Assembly (NCBI RefSeq): GCF_900169485.1
Contig: NZ_LT821227.1
Span: 1,240,001 to 1,304,000 of the forward strand
Direction: 5' to 3'
DNA from: Phoenicibacter congonensis
GTDB lineage: Bacteria > Actinomycetota > Coriobacteriia > Coriobacteriales > Eggerthellaceae
Length of the DNA: 64,000 nt
In this document: positions 38,781 to 48,964 of the stretch, piece after piece
How positions within the stretch are numbered: position 1 is the first letter of the stretch
Layout of the letters: each line of letters begins with the position of its first letter
Notes under the pieces: generated by a model
Told to the model about the DNA's origin: nothing
Databases searched by the model: none
The model's input: only the letters and a program-made list of their open reading frames with translations
Made by a program: the position numbers and the translations under genes

Positions 38781-40268
38781 TTATGCAAAAAATTTGTCTA
38801 GGACAAACTGGATTCTTGCAATCACGTCTTCCCTCTTCATGAGAACAATAGACTCAAACAAAGGAGGTGAAACCATGTTTCCACACACAGCTACTCTGAT
38901 TGGTTGAAAAATCAACTTTGGCTTAAGGCCTGCCTTTTCTCCTAGGGCCTTAACTTTTTCCTGCAATGGCTCGAATTCCCATGAATTCGATTCGTCAGTG
39001 AGAACAGACATTGCAATGCGCAAAGCCTCATCGGCACGAGCACCTTCCTTTAAAAGAACTTTGTTGACAGATTTCTCATCAAGCACAACAGAATCGTCCC
39101 AGAAAAAATATTCAATCTTTTTAGGAATTTCGTTAAAACGTACCATTCTTTCGATTAAAAGAGGACAAATGCTCTTTGCAAAATCGATGTCAACATTAAT
39201 GTGAGATGTTTTAGCGCCTTCTGTTTTTTTAATCCAAGGAAGCGCAACGTTTGCCCATGAATCAACATCCATATCCCGAATGTAGGCGCCGTTCATCCAG
39301 TCAAGCTTAGTCTCATCAAAGATACAGTCTTTTTTGTTGATGCGGTTCAATGAGAATTTTTGCGTCAAAACATCACGCGGAATAATTGTTGTTTCACCAT
39401 CAAGAGACCATCCGAGCAACGCAAGAAAATTAACCATTACATCAGGCAAATACCCAGCATCGCGATATTCTTCAACATTAGTTGCACCATGGCGTTTTGA
39501 GAGCTTTTTTCCATCACTTCCCAAAATCATTGGCAGATGCGCAAAAGTTGGCACTTCAAGGCCTAGCGCTTCATAAATTAAAATTTGTCTAGGAGTGTTA
39601 GAAAGATGATCGTCACCCCTAACTACATGAGTGATTCTCATGTTTGAATCGTCACACACAACCGCAAAGTTATATGTTGGCATTCCGTCGGTTCTAACAA
39701 GAATTAAATCGTCCATAACGTCACAAGGAAATTCCATGTGACCATAAACTTCGTCATCAAATGTTATTGGAGCATGGTCTTTTGGCACTTTTAGTCGCCA
39801 AACATGAGGTTGTCCTGCTTCAATTCTTCTCTTTGCCTCTTCAGCAGAAAGATGTCTGCAGGTGCCATCATATCCAGCATAGCCGCCTTGTTCTTTGTTG
39901 GCTTTTTCGCGTTTCGCATCGAGTTCTTCTTTTGTACAAAAGCAAGGATAAGCATCTCCGCTCTCGATGAGTTTGTAAAGAGCATCTTTGTATGTTTGCA
40001 TGCGCTCAGTCTGAAAATAGGGACCAAATTCACCGCCAATCTCAGGACCTTCGTCCCAGTCAAGACCAAGCCACTTCAAAGCACGAAGAATAATTTGTGT
40101 GTTTTCGTCGGTAGAACGTTCGCGATCAGTGTCCTCAATTCGAAGAATAAACTTTCCGCCCTGTGCCCTAGCAAAAGCCCAGTTATAAATAGCAGTTCTT
40201 GCGCCACCAATGTGAAGCATCCCTGTTGGTGAAGGCGCAAATCTAACGCGCACTTGATTGTTCGACAT
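38781..40268 (-). CDS. gltX: Glutamyl-tRNA synthetase
   Basis: The 495-residue class I synthetase has the HIGH region in FAPSPTGMLHIGGARTAIYN and the KMSKS-type KLSKRHG loop at about 243-249, plus an anticodon-binding C-terminal half. It charges tRNA-Glu, such as the one at 3.27 kb, and perhaps tRNA-Gln if the amidotransferase route is used (not testable here). Confidence 0.97.
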   Translation of the reverse strand: MSNNQVRVRFAPSPTGMLHIGGARTAIYNWAFARAQGGKFILRIEDTDRERSTDENTQIILRALKWLGLDWDEGPEIGGEFGPYFQTERMQTYKDALYKLIESGDAYPCFCTKEELDAKREKANKEQGGYAGYDGTCRHLSAEEAKRRIEAGQPHVWRLKVPKDHAPITFDDEVYGHMEFPCDVMDDLILVRTDGMPTYNFAVVCDDSNMRITHVVRGDDHLSNTPRQILIYEALGLEVPTFAHLPMILGSDGKKLSKRHGATNVEEYRDAGYLPDVMVNFLALLGWSLDGETTIIPRDVLTQKFSLNRINKKDCIFDETKLDWMNGAYIRDMDVDSWANVALPWIKKTEGAKTSHINVDIDFAKSICPLLIERMVRFNEIPKKIEYFFWDDSVVLDEKSVNKVLLKEGARADEALRIAMSVLTDESNSWEFEPLQEKVKALGEKAGLKPKLIFQPIRVAVCGNMVSPPLFESIVLMKREDVIARIQFVLDKFFA

Positions 40269-40308
40269 AAATTGTCTCCATAAAAATCAACTTTATTAAG
40301 CCAAAGAA

Positions 40309-43300
40309 TTATAGCAAATCACTCAAAAACGAAAGAGCATCTAGACATTTGCCTGCCCCACTGTCTATATTGTGAAAAGGAACTTTAAGACGCTTTTTGT
40401 TTTTTGAATAAAGAGCTGATAGATGTCTCACGGAAGCAACCGACTCGCTGTTCAATTCTATTGGCTCAACCACCAAATAGCCACCTGCTATAGAAATGTT
40501 AGTGATGTTATTTTCAAAGCAGAAAGATCGAAGTTTCGCTTTAGCGAAATAATTAAGTGCCTCATCGGGCATCTCCCCATATTTCGATTTAACTTCATCA
40601 AAGATTTCTGACACATCATTTGAGCTAAATGCATTTGCAACTCGGCGATAGAGCATAACGCGCTCTGCCACATCTTCGATAAAGTCATCGGAAAGACGCG
40701 CAGACTCATTGATGTTTACAGAAATGTCACTTAAAACGTGAATTGCGCGGTCGTCGGCCTCATTGTTTCCTTCTCGCTCATTGACTATTGCCTCATTTAG
40801 CATTGCTGCAAACAAATCAAAACCAACAGCACTCATGTTTCCAGACTGCTCGGCACCAAACATCTCACCTGCTCCGCGAATTTCAAGGTCTCGCATCGCA
40901 ATTCGAAGTCCACTTCCAAGCTCCTGATGCTCATCAATTGCCTCAAGTCGACTCTTTGAATCCTCTGTTAATGGCATGTTGTCAGGATACATAAAATAGG
41001 CATGTGCCTGCACAGAAGACCTTCCTACCCTGCCCTTTAGCTGATACATCTGAGCGAGGCCTAGGCGCTCAGAGTCTTCTATGATTAACGTGTTAGTGTT
41101 TCTGTTATCAATTCCGCTTTCTATGATTGTGGTCGCAATTAAAACGTCGAGTTTGCCAGCAGCGAAATCCTCCATAACATGCTCTAGCTCGAGTTTAGAC
41201 ATTTGACCGTGCGCAACACCAATTCGTGCCTCAGGAACAATTTCTTGCACTCTTTGTAGCGTCAAATCAATGGTTTTTACACGGTTCGAGACGTAATATA
41301 CTTGCCCACCACGGGCAAACTCAAAACGCAAAGCCTCACTCACCACATCAGGGTTCCAGCTAGAAACATGAACCTTCACAGGCAACCTCTTTTTGGGCGG
41401 AGTTAAAATGAGCGACATGTCACGAACGCCCGACAATGACATCTGTAATGTCCTGGGGATTGGAGTTGCTGACAGGGTTAAAACTTCTATTGTTTCACGC
41501 AAATCCTTGAGTTGTTCTTTGTGCCCAACGCCAAAACGTTGTTCCTCGTCAACTATCATTAGGCCCAACTCTTTTGGATTGACATCTCGAGACAAAAGCC
41601 TGTGAGTTCCAATGAGAACATCGACACGACCTTCAGCAAACGCGGCAAGCGTTTCTTTCTGCTGCTTTTTTGTTCTAAATCGTGATATGACATCAACATT
41701 TACGCCGAGCGGGTCAAGTCGGTTTAAAAATGTTTCGAAATGCTGCTGAGCTAAAATTGTCGTAGGACAAAGAAGCATGACTTGCTTTTTGTTTTTTACT
41801 GCAACAAAGGCAGCTCGAATTGCAACTTCAGTCTTTCCAAACCCTACGTCACCGCAAACGAGTCGGTCCATAATCCTTTTCGAATGCATGTCTTGGAACA
41901 CATCGTTTATGGCACTAGCCTGGTCTTTTGTTTCATCAAATTCAAACGTGCTCGAAAGCACCTGTTTTGTTTCGTCAGAAATCTCAAAAGAAAAACCTGT
42001 AACGTTTGCACGCCTGGAATAAACATCTACAAGATCAAACGCCAACTTCTTAGTCGCTGCTCGAGCTTTATTGACGGCTTTTGACCAATCGTGAGTGTTA
42101 AGTCTTGTGAGACGGGGGTTATCAGCTTCAGCCCCAACATATCGTGTGACGCGATCAAGCTGTTCAACAGGCAAAAAGAGCTTGTCTCCTTCTGCATAAT
42201 GAAGCTCCATGTAATCGCGCTTAGAACCATCGATGTCACGAGTGACAATTCGAACAAACTTCCCCACACCAAAGTTCATGTGGACAACATAATCTCCTGG
42301 TTTATAGGGAAAAGTAATTTTCGTGATGTCGATGCTTTTAGAGCGACGCATGCCCGAAAGCAAGCCTTTAGAGTCATTTTTAGAAACAAGAACAAACTTG
42401 GCCTGCGGAATAACAAACCCAAGAGGAACCGAAGCTGAAGAAAAATTGACAACTCGTGGAGCAATCTTTTCAGTTAATTCATAATCTCCAATCGAAATCT
42501 CAGTTTCTAACAAATCGTCTTTAGTTGCCCGAGCAGAATTTGGATCTGGGTCCGCAAATAAAACTTTGAAACCAGCGTCAAACCAGTCTTTTATTCTGTC
42601 AACAATAGGAATCTCCACACCGCCTGAATTAGTGCGTAGAATTTTTACTTCATCATCGACAGAAACGTCAACCGACCTCATTATTGACTCAAAAGTAATG
42701 TGACGAACATTAGGAAAACTAATATCAAAAATTGAGGACGCAAACTCGTCAACCTTGTGAGAGGTGCCAGTTAATTCTTTATCAAGGTCGGCTAAAAACT
42801 TGTTAGCCTCCATAATCACCGACGTGGGTTCACACACTGCAACTGTCACATTGTCAGCCAAATAATCGCTAAATGAACTTTGCCTTTTGCACAAATGCGG
42901 CATCAGTAGGTGGGCTTCTTTTAAGTTTATGCCATCTTCCAAAACGTTTCGAAGTTTTCGCATTGAAGCGTTAGTTTTTGCTTTTGACTCGAGTTCTCTA
43001 TTGGCAAAAAACTTGTTTTCTTTAGTAAGGGGAAGCTCACACACTGGATAAACTTCGACTGCACCAACATCTTTTATCGTTTGACCCGTTGATAGAAATA
43101 TCTTTCGAATCGATTCAATTTCATCTCCAAAAAAATCAATCCTCACTGGATAGTCCATGTTTCCCGGGTAAACATCAAGCGTCCCGCCAACAAAAGAATA
43201 ATCACCTCTGTTCTTAATTTTGTTAACACGTTCATATCCTTTAGTAATCAAGGATTCAATCACGTCATCAACTATTAATTCTTCACCAGGAGAAAAAACA

Positions 43301-43719
43301 AGGGGCAGAGTGTAGTTATCGCGAGAGTCAGGAAGAAGGCGCATTACAGCTGAGACAGATGCAACAACAACCACATTTTGTCCTGTCGCTAAAGCATGCA
43401 AACACATGAATCTGTTAGAGCAGGCTTTTGGGTCGATTGCCCTGTCATCTGTTAGCTTGAAGCCATAATCTGAAAATTCATAAACTTTCTTAGGGTCAGT
43501 AAATGCGCACATTTGTCTCGCGAAACTGTGCGCAGAGTCTGCTCCAGAGAGCAAGACAAGAAGCGGACCATTCAAATGCTCAAAACAAAGAGAAGCAAAC
43601 ATCGGTCTCGCCGAGCTAGACAGCCCCAAAGATGCATCTTTTCCTTCATCGATATTTTTAAAAAAATCGATTGCGCAGTTGTTTTTTATAAATATATTGT
43701 TGATTTCATTTGCGAGCAT
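40309..43719 (-). CDS. mfd: Transcription-repair coupling factor
   Basis: The 1136-residue protein has every Mfd part: UvrB-homology N-terminus, an RNA polymerase-interacting domain ([20 protein letters not shown]), a RecG-like translocase with [16 protein letters not shown] (Walker A), [11 protein letters not shown] and QLKGRVGRS, and the C-terminal TRCF domain. It removes stalled RNA polymerase and recruits UvrA. Length is typical. Confidence 0.97.
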   Translation of the reverse strand: MLANEINNIFIKNNCAIDFFKNIDEGKDASLGLSSSARPMFASLCFEHLNGPLLVLLSGADSAHSFARQMCAFTDPKKVYEFSDYGFKLTDDRAIDPKACSNRFMCLHALATGQNVVVVASVSAVMRLLPDSRDNYTLPLVFSPGEELIVDDVIESLITKGYERVNKIKNRGDYSFVGGTLDVYPGNMDYPVRIDFFGDEIESIRKIFLSTGQTIKDVGAVEVYPVCELPLTKENKFFANRELESKAKTNASMRKLRNVLEDGINLKEAHLLMPHLCKRQSSFSDYLADNVTVAVCEPTSVIMEANKFLADLDKELTGTSHKVDEFASSIFDISFPNVRHITFESIMRSVDVSVDDEVKILRTNSGGVEIPIVDRIKDWFDAGFKVLFADPDPNSARATKDDLLETEISIGDYELTEKIAPRVVNFSSASVPLGFVIPQAKFVLVSKNDSKGLLSGMRRSKSIDITKITFPYKPGDYVVHMNFGVGKFVRIVTRDIDGSKRDYMELHYAEGDKLFLPVEQLDRVTRYVGAEADNPRLTRLNTHDWSKAVNKARAATKKLAFDLVDVYSRRANVTGFSFEISDETKQVLSSTFEFDETKDQASAINDVFQDMHSKRIMDRLVCGDVGFGKTEVAIRAAFVAVKNKKQVMLLCPTTILAQQHFETFLNRLDPLGVNVDVISRFRTKKQQKETLAAFAEGRVDVLIGTHRLLSRDVNPKELGLMIVDEEQRFGVGHKEQLKDLRETIEVLTLSATPIPRTLQMSLSGVRDMSLILTPPKKRLPVKVHVSSWNPDVVSEALRFEFARGGQVYYVSNRVKTIDLTLQRVQEIVPEARIGVAHGQMSKLELEHVMEDFAAGKLDVLIATTIIESGIDNRNTNTLIIEDSERLGLAQMYQLKGRVGRSSVQAHAYFMYPDNMPLTEDSKSRLEAIDEHQELGSGLRIAMRDLEIRGAGEMFGAEQSGNMSAVGFDLFAAMLNEAIVNEREGNNEADDRAIHVLSDISVNINESARLSDDFIEDVAERVMLYRRVANAFSSNDVSEIFDEVKSKYGEMPDEALNYFAKAKLRSFCFENNITNISIAGGYLVVEPIELNSESVASVRHLSALYSKNKKRLKVPFHNIDSGAGKCLDALSFLSDLL

Positions 43720-43755
43720 GAAGTCATTATAATGCCTGCTTTATAATCAAAAACC

Positions 43756-44286
43756 GTGACAAGAAGAAGACATATGCAAGAAGTTGTCGACCAAGCACTT
43801 TCTATTCATGCGAACTCTGAGCAGCTTGGCCTAGGCGTGGATGTAGTTGACATTTCTCACTTTAGGCTCATATGTAAACGCACGCCAAGCTTTGTTAATA
43901 AGATGTTTTCTGAATCAGAAATAAACTATGCTAACAAAAAAACTAATCCAGAAGTGCACCTTGCGGCACGTTTTGCTGCAAAAGAGGCTGTATTAAAATC
44001 ACTCGGTGTTGGTTTTGGGAGAGGCGTTGGTTATAGAGACGTTGAAGTCAAAATCGAAAGAAATGGTGAGCCGAAAGTTCTTTTACACAACAAAGCCAAG
44101 ACAATTGCAGACAAAGCAGGTGTGACCGACATACCAATTTCAATAACTCACACTAAAACAGAGGCAGTTTGTGTGGCAATTGCGATTACAAAAGCAAGTA
44201 TTGAGTCGAAAGAAAAGGCTAATGTTGCCGTCGATGAGGTAACAAGGCAATTTAAAGAGCTCCGGCGCGGTCTAGACGAAATCTAG
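43756..44286 (+). CDS. acpS: Holo-acyl-carrier-protein synthase
   Basis: The core, LGVDVVDISHFRLICKR (about 27-43), LAARFAAKEAVLKSLGVGFG and ISITHTKTEAVCVAIAI, is AcpS, which attaches phosphopantetheine to acyl carrier protein. The listed start is GTG; an ATG six codons later (43774) is possible. The protein is longer than the usual 120-130 residues because of about 25 extra N-terminal and 30 extra C-terminal residues (helical, charged), whose role is unknown. It is divergent from mfd. Confidence 0.9.
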   Translation: MTRRRHMQEVVDQALSIHANSEQLGLGVDVVDISHFRLICKRTPSFVNKMFSESEINYANKKTNPEVHLAARFAAKEAVLKSLGVGFGRGVGYRDVEVKIERNGEPKVLLHNKAKTIADKAGVTDIPISITHTKTEAVCVAIAITKASIESKEKANVAVDEVTRQFKELRRGLDEI

Positions 44287-44395
44287 AAAAGCAACCACAG
44301 CAAACTACCAAACAAATTCGTCTAACGTTTCAATAGCTTTCCTATAAATGAGACAAGCTTCTAAGTTTCTTTTCCAATGATTCTAGATTTGCACA

Positions 44396-45358
44396 TTAAC
44401 GAGAAAGGCCCACAAGACCAGCAACGCTTTTTGCATGTCTAACTGCCTCACGAATTGACTCTTCAACAACTTCGGCCGCCATGACAGAAATTACGTCAAC
44501 ATCGGCTGCAACTTTATCAGAAGCCATTACAAAAACTGCATCTCCATCGTTTTGAGTGTGAACTGGGTTGATTGAGCGAGCATATCCATCGTGGGAGCAA
44601 CTGGCTACTTTTTTGCACATCGATTTTGTTGCTTTTGCGTTTGTCATTACAACAGAAAGTGTTGTGTTTTTGACTCCCCCGAATTTCGATTTTATATTCA
44701 TCGCTTTGAAAGCTGCAATCATCGTCTTTTCATTTTCGATGCCCGCAAGAAAGTCTCCATTTGATTCATATACATTTCCAAGAGCGTTCACAACCGTGAG
44801 GGCCGAAACTTTTAATTTCCCAAAGCTTGCGAATGAATAACCTATTCCAGATTTCATCGGGCTGACTAGGGGCACACCTTTAAGTCCAACTGAAGCACCT
44901 GCGCCTGCACCCACAACTCCAACTCCTGGAGCTTGTGTTTTTCCAACATTATCTAAAGCATTCCTCGCACCTTCTTTTCCCATTTCGACATCAGGGAAAA
45001 CGCATTTTCCAACTCCCAAATCAAAAATGCAAGCCGCTGGAACAATTGGAACAATATCTGTGCCAGCCCGAAAACCAATTTTTTCATCTCGAAGAACGCG
45101 AGCAACACCACTTGCAGCCTCCAAGCCAAAAGCTGAACCTCCCGACAACACAACCGCATGCACGCGCTCGACCATTTTCTCTGGACTCAAAAGATCAGTC
45201 TCACGAGTAGCAGGTCCGCCTCCACGAACATCACAAGAACACACAGCTCCTTCTTTACAAACAACAACGCTCACTCCTGTCAGCGCATCATTGTCAGTAG
45301 CATGTCCAATCCCGAAATCTGCAATTTTTTCATCGATTTTTAGGTCAAATAAACTCAT
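44396..45358 (-). CDS. P1 family (DmpA-like) peptidase
   Basis: The product (about 320 residues) belongs to the S58/P1 family of self-cleaving aminopeptidases: IGHATDNDALTGVSVVVCKE, GGGPATRETDLLSPEKMVER, LSGGSAFGLEAASGVARVLR. The family is cut internally to expose an N-terminal Ser/Thr; here the likely point is before the second Thr region in VKNTTLSVVMTNAKATKSMC. ATG at 45358 is chosen over a start nine codons earlier as it matches the family N-terminus MSLFDLKIDEKIADFGIGHA. Substrates may be D- or beta-amino peptides. Confidence 0.88.
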   Translation of the reverse strand: MSLFDLKIDEKIADFGIGHATDNDALTGVSVVVCKEGAVCSCDVRGGGPATRETDLLSPEKMVERVHAVVLSGGSAFGLEAASGVARVLRDEKIGFRAGTDIVPIVPAACIFDLGVGKCVFPDVEMGKEGARNALDNVGKTQAPGVGVVGAGAGASVGLKGVPLVSPMKSGIGYSFASFGKLKVSALTVVNALGNVYESNGDFLAGIENEKTMIAAFKAMNIKSKFGGVKNTTLSVVMTNAKATKSMCKKVASCSHDGYARSINPVHTQNDGDAVFVMASDKVAADVDVISVMAAEVVEESIREAVRHAKSVAGLVGLSR

Positions 45359-45490
45359 TAGGAAGCCTCTCAAGTTGCTTTTCAATTTGTTTCATATACT
45401 ATATGAATAGACGGAGATTTATAGCGAATCACACATGGCGAAGGTCTAGAATTTGGATACCTTGGGTAATTTTTAAGGAGGTGGACCAAG

Positions 45491-46624
45491 TTGGCAGACG
45501 GCGAAAACAAAAACGTTAACAGCAACAAAAAGAATGACAACATTCCAGAGTGGCTTGCACAGTTCAAACGTGAGCTAGCTGGAAGCGAACAGTCCTCAGA
45601 GCCTGAGGTCAAAAAAAATGAAAAAGCGCCATATGAAAATGCAGACTTCAAAGACGCTGAAAGCATTCTGCATTCGGCAAATGGATTGCAAGGTGTTGCA
45701 GCATCAGACTATCATCCTTTTGCTTACGTCGATTTGGCGGGATATGAAAAAGCTGTAACTAAACTCAAATTCTTGGGCTTTGGAGATCGCACGCAAAGTC
45801 AAAATGAAAGCATAATCAATGCTCTTAACCGTTTTCACGGCATGACATCACGCCCTGCTCTAAAACCGCTCGTGATGATTGGTGACACACCAGAAGAGAT
45901 TGAACCTCTTCTAGATGCAACAGCCGATGAGTTGTCATGCGCGACTGTGAGACTCATGATTCAAGACACCCCAACAGGTCTGCCTGGAATTGCTGCCGCA
46001 GCAAACAAAACTTGCATAAATCTTAGTCGCGGAAAAACACCTTTGCTGTGGCTGGCAGAAAACGATGGCCTTTTGATTGTTGAAAACGTTGAAGACTGGT
46101 CGATTTTCTTCGATGAGGACCCATTTGATTTGGGTGACTCAATGCAGCCAATCGTTCCGGTCAAACTAACACCAGCCGGCAAAGAGTTTTTAGGCCTGAT
46201 TGAAAAATGCGTTGAAAATCCAAAAGTACAAATAATTTGTACAGCGTGTGACCAGGAAATGATTCCTGAAGAAATTCTTGATTTACTTGGAGATTTTAGC
46301 GAGGTTAACATTGAGCTACCAACTAAATCGGAAAGAATACAGCTCTGGAATCAGCTTTCGAACAACCATCCCTCACTTCGTGGATTAAACAATTCTGAAC
46401 TTGCAGATTTCTGCGAAGGGCTAACTCGACACGAGATTGAGGTTATTGCTAATGAAGCGATTGCCGAGGCATACAACTCAGGACTCAAGCGAGGCTACTG
46501 CGATAGTGTGACAAGAGAAAACCTGATGGAAAAAATCATATTGCGCCTAGACCCAAAGAGTGAAGTCTTCAAGAGAATTGAAGATGCTCTAGTGAGCACA
46601 TTCTTGAACTCTTTTGAGATTTAA
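45491..46624 (+). CDS. Degenerate AAA-like protein of unknown function
   Basis: The 377-residue protein starts at TTG with a strong AAGGAGG nine bases upstream. The first 80 residues are charged and disordered. The rest has the order of an AAA domain: NENESIINALNRFHG-type lead-in, a VMIGDTPEEIEPLL segment where a Walker A loop would be (no GKT/S), PLLWLAENDGLLIVENVEDW near the Walker B position, IICTACDQEMIPEEI, and a helical lid with ENLMEKIILRLDP. I infer an AAA+ relative that has lost ATP hydrolysis. I do not recognise a named family. Confidence 0.6.
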   Translation: MADGENKNVNSNKKNDNIPEWLAQFKRELAGSEQSSEPEVKKNEKAPYENADFKDAESILHSANGLQGVAASDYHPFAYVDLAGYEKAVTKLKFLGFGDRTQSQNESIINALNRFHGMTSRPALKPLVMIGDTPEEIEPLLDATADELSCATVRLMIQDTPTGLPGIAAAANKTCINLSRGKTPLLWLAENDGLLIVENVEDWSIFFDEDPFDLGDSMQPIVPVKLTPAGKEFLGLIEKCVENPKVQIICTACDQEMIPEEILDLLGDFSEVNIELPTKSERIQLWNQLSNNHPSLRGLNNSELADFCEGLTRHEIEVIANEAIAEAYNSGLKRGYCDSVTRENLMEKIILRLDPKSEVFKRIEDALVSTFLNSFEI

Positions 46625-46646
46625 GCGAATTGGGTCGCTTTTACAA

Positions 46647-47312
46647 TTAATCACCAAGAATTTCACTGGGGCAAATGTCGGAAAGTGGACATGTGTTGCA
46701 CCTTGGGTGCCTAGCGACACACACTTCTCTCCCAAACAGTACCCATTGGTGATTGATTTTTCCCCAGTATTCTTTTGGATAAAGTTTTAACAATTCTTGC
46801 TCAACTTTATTCGGGTCTTTAACATCTCTTGGGACGAAGGAAAGCATGTGAGCAATGCGATTAACATGCGTGTCAACTGCAATTCCACAAGGCTTTCCAA
46901 ATCCCTCATTCATGACGATATTCGCAGTCTTTCTGCCAACCCCTGGCATTTTTTGCAACTCGTCAAAATCGCAGGGCACGTGCCCTTCATATTTATTAAC
47001 GATAGCATCAGCAATAGCAACACACCGCTCAGACTTTACACGATAAAGGCCAATTCTTGAAATGATTGAGGCAACATCAGCTGGGTTAGCATAGCTCAAA
47101 TCTAGCGGAGTGGGATATTTCTCCCAAAGCACAGGTGTTACCTTGTTAACGCTTTTGTCGGTAGTTTGCGCTGAGAGCATCACGGCAATGAGAAGCTTAA
47201 ATGGGTCACCCCAAAAATCAAGTGGACATATACGCGCGCCATAACGAGCCTCCATTCTGCGCTCAACCTCAAGTGCGCGCTCAACTCTTGATTTCATAGA
47301 TTCTCTTGCCAT
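46647..47312 (-). CDS. nth: Endonuclease III
   Basis: The 221-residue enzyme has the helix-hairpin-helix LQKMPGVGRKTANIVMNEGF with catalytic Asp after VDTHVNRIAH, and a four-cysteine [4Fe-4S] cluster in CVARHPRCNTCPLSDIC. It removes oxidised pyrimidines from DNA. It is 88 bases downstream of rplL on the same strand but a terminator lies between. Confidence 0.95.
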   Translation of the reverse strand: MARESMKSRVERALEVERRMEARYGARICPLDFWGDPFKLLIAVMLSAQTTDKSVNKVTPVLWEKYPTPLDLSYANPADVASIISRIGLYRVKSERCVAIADAIVNKYEGHVPCDFDELQKMPGVGRKTANIVMNEGFGKPCGIAVDTHVNRIAHMLSFVPRDVKDPNKVEQELLKLYPKEYWGKINHQWVLFGREVCVARHPRCNTCPLSDICPSEILGD

Positions 47313-47346
47313 AAAAACATTTTACGAATTCTTGCAAATAAAGCAA

Positions 47347-47373
47347 AAAGAGCCCGCAATTTGCGAGCTCTTT
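47347..47373 (-). terminator. Terminator after rplL
   Basis: GAGC-CGCA and TGCG-GCTC arms (47350-47358 and 47362-47370, one internal mismatch) form a hairpin. On the minus strand it is followed by TTTTTGC. It ends the rplJ-rplL transcript before nth. Confidence 0.82.
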
Positions 47374-47400
47374 AAATAAAGTTTAAGCTTTTTGCAAAAA

Positions 47401-47778
47401 CTACTTAAGGGTAACAGCACCGCCTGCTTCCTCAATTTTTGCCTTTGCATCTTCAGCTTTGTCTTTGTCTGCACCCTCAATGATTGCTTTAGGAGCGCTC
47501 TCAACAGCTTCTTTTGCTTCTTTAAGACCAAGACCAGTGAGTTCACGAACAACTTTAATAACAGCAATCTTGTTGTCACCAAAGCCCTCAAGAACAACGT
47601 CAAAGTTTGTTTTCTCTTCAGCAGCCTCTGCGCCACCAGCAGCAGGAGCAGCAGCAACTGCAACAGGAGCAGCAGCACTTACGCCGAATACTTCCTCGAG
47701 ATCTTTTACGAGTTCAGAAAGCTCAAGAGCAGGCATTTCTTTTAATGCTTCAACAATTTCTTCTCTAGTGATAGCCAT
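47401..47778 (-). CDS. rplL: 50S ribosomal protein L7/L12
   Basis: The 125-residue protein has [20 protein letters not shown], an alanine-rich hinge and the C-terminal [40 protein letters not shown], the L7/L12 domain. The ATG at 47778 is chosen over an upstream one for the family start and GAAAGGATG site. It forms the stalk that recruits translation factors. Confidence 0.97.
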   Translation of the reverse strand: MAITREEIVEALKEMPALELSELVKDLEEVFGVSAAAPVAVAAAPAAGGAEAAEEKTNFDVVLEGFGDNKIAVIKVVRELTGLGLKEAKEAVESAPKAIIEGADKDKAEDAKAKIEEAGGAVTLK

Positions 47779-47848
47779 GTTATAACATCCTTTCAAAAAT
47801 AATAATCAAAAATCGAGCCTCTATGAGGCAACTTTTAGGCAGCTAGAT

Positions 47849-48364
47849 TTAAGCAGCCTTTTTTGCAATCTCTGAAATTGCACGAACAGGTGCTTCGAGG
47901 ATTGCATTGAGTGTGCGAACTGTCTTTGCCATAGGATTGTTGATAGTTCCGAGGAGCTTTGCAATGAGTTCTTCGCGGCTTGGAAGATCTGCAATTGCTT
48001 GAACCGCTTCAGCGTCCTGGAATGCACCATCCATAATTCCGCCCTTGATTTCAAGCGCTTCATTGTCCTTAGCAAAATTCTTGATAGCCTTTGCACTTGC
48101 GACTGGATCTTCTCCAGTGAAAACAAATGCAGAAGGGCCGCTCAAAATGTCATCCATTGAAGGCATTTCAAGCTCTTCTAATGCGATGTGCATCAACGTG
48201 TTCTTCAAAACAAACATTTGAGCATCATTGGCACGAATGTCGCGACGAAGTTGTTGGATTTGCTTAACAGTGAGTCCACGGTAGTTGACTACCCAAACTG
48301 CACCAGCATTAGAAAGGCTCTCTTTAATTTGAGCGAGCTGTTCTTGATTTGCAGCATTTGGCAT
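47849..48364 (-). CDS. rplJ: 50S ribosomal protein L10
   Basis: The 171-residue protein has MPNAANQEQLAQIKESLSNA and the GLTVKQIQQLRRDIRANDAQ core. It anchors L7/L12 dimers. A strong TGGAGGTG site precedes it, and its leader folds into a conserved L10-binding element. Confidence 0.97.
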   Translation of the reverse strand: MPNAANQEQLAQIKESLSNAGAVWVVNYRGLTVKQIQQLRRDIRANDAQMFVLKNTLMHIALEELEMPSMDDILSGPSAFVFTGEDPVASAKAIKNFAKDNEALEIKGGIMDGAFQDAEAVQAIADLPSREELIAKLLGTINNPMAKTVRTLNAILEAPVRAISEIAKKAA

Positions 48365-48419
48365 AAACCTATTTCACCTCCAATCTTTTAATTAGCAAGC
48401 TAAGTTCTGCCGTTAGCTG

Positions 48420-48602
48420 GGCACAAAAAAACCCTTGCTCTGCGAAAACCGCAAAAAGACAAGGGTAAATCAATTCATATGAATTTCATTAACCACCTCG
48501 GTAGGCTGATTCCTCAATTAAACCTTAACGGTACCGACTGTCTTAAGCAGCAGAACTATTCTGTTATCAAACGCGTTCTCTCAAACGCGACTAGAAATTA
48601 TA
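48420..48602 (-). ncRNA. Ribosomal protein L10 leader with attenuator
   Basis: The minus-strand leader of rplJ carries the L10-leader motif (CCUACCGAGGUGG near 48510-48497) and then an attenuator: ACCCTTG-type arms (CAAGGGT at 48460-48466 and ACCCTTG at 48431-48437 on the plus strand) followed by seven T on the minus strand. When L10 is in excess it binds its leader and favours termination. A TATAAT -10 box (complement of 48597-48602) marks the promoter. Confidence 0.85.
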
Positions 48603-48662
48603 CATCAAAAAAAGTGGCGCTTTTAAACAAAAAGCAAATGAAAAGCGATGAAGCTCTTGTTG

Positions 48663-48691
48663 TTGTTTTGTGACACTGTGCAGTCTATAAA
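48663..48691 (+). promoter_or_regulatory. Candidate promoter of element A
   Basis: TTGTTT at 48663-48668 and TATAAA at 48686-48691 are 17 bases apart. The surrounding 21-mer ending in TTTTGTGACACT (48657-48677) is repeated with 19 of 21 identities at 48924-48944, where TTCTTT and TATTTT sit at the same spacing before element B. Confidence 0.45.
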
Positions 48692-48697
48692 GTCCAT

Positions 48698-48890
48698 AAG
48701 TTTTAAAAAATTCGCCTATTTTTAAAACCCAGGGCAAAATGACAAGAACCTTATATCTTTATCTAAGGTTTCTGATGGTTATTTAAAGGCCCGAAGCGAT
48801 GCCCCCAACCATCCAAATCTCCAGGCATCGCGAAATATGAATGGCGTCCTTCTTACCACCACCACCTTAAGGATGGACGCCTCATTCTTT
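48698..48890 (+). ncRNA. Structured RNA element A with (ACC)4 loop, candidate small RNA
   Basis: Three stems can form. AACCTTA/TAAGGTT (48747-48753, 48764-48770) is followed by GCGATGCC/GGCATCGC (48796-48803, 48824-48831) around a C-rich 20-base loop, then GGCGTCC/GGACGCC (48843-48849, 48875-48881) extended inward and capped by ACCACCACCACC. A T-rich TCATTCTTTT follows, as in a terminator. The middle hairpin contains AAATCTCCAGGCAT, identical in element C. The C-rich loops could pair with Shine-Dalgarno G runs. The strand is inferred; antisense peptide readings exist (see findings). Confidence 0.5.
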
Positions 48891-48964
48891 TAAAAAATCT
48901 TTTTAAAAATTGAATTCTAAATAATGTTGTTCTTTTGTGACACTCAGATTGCTATTTTGTTTTA

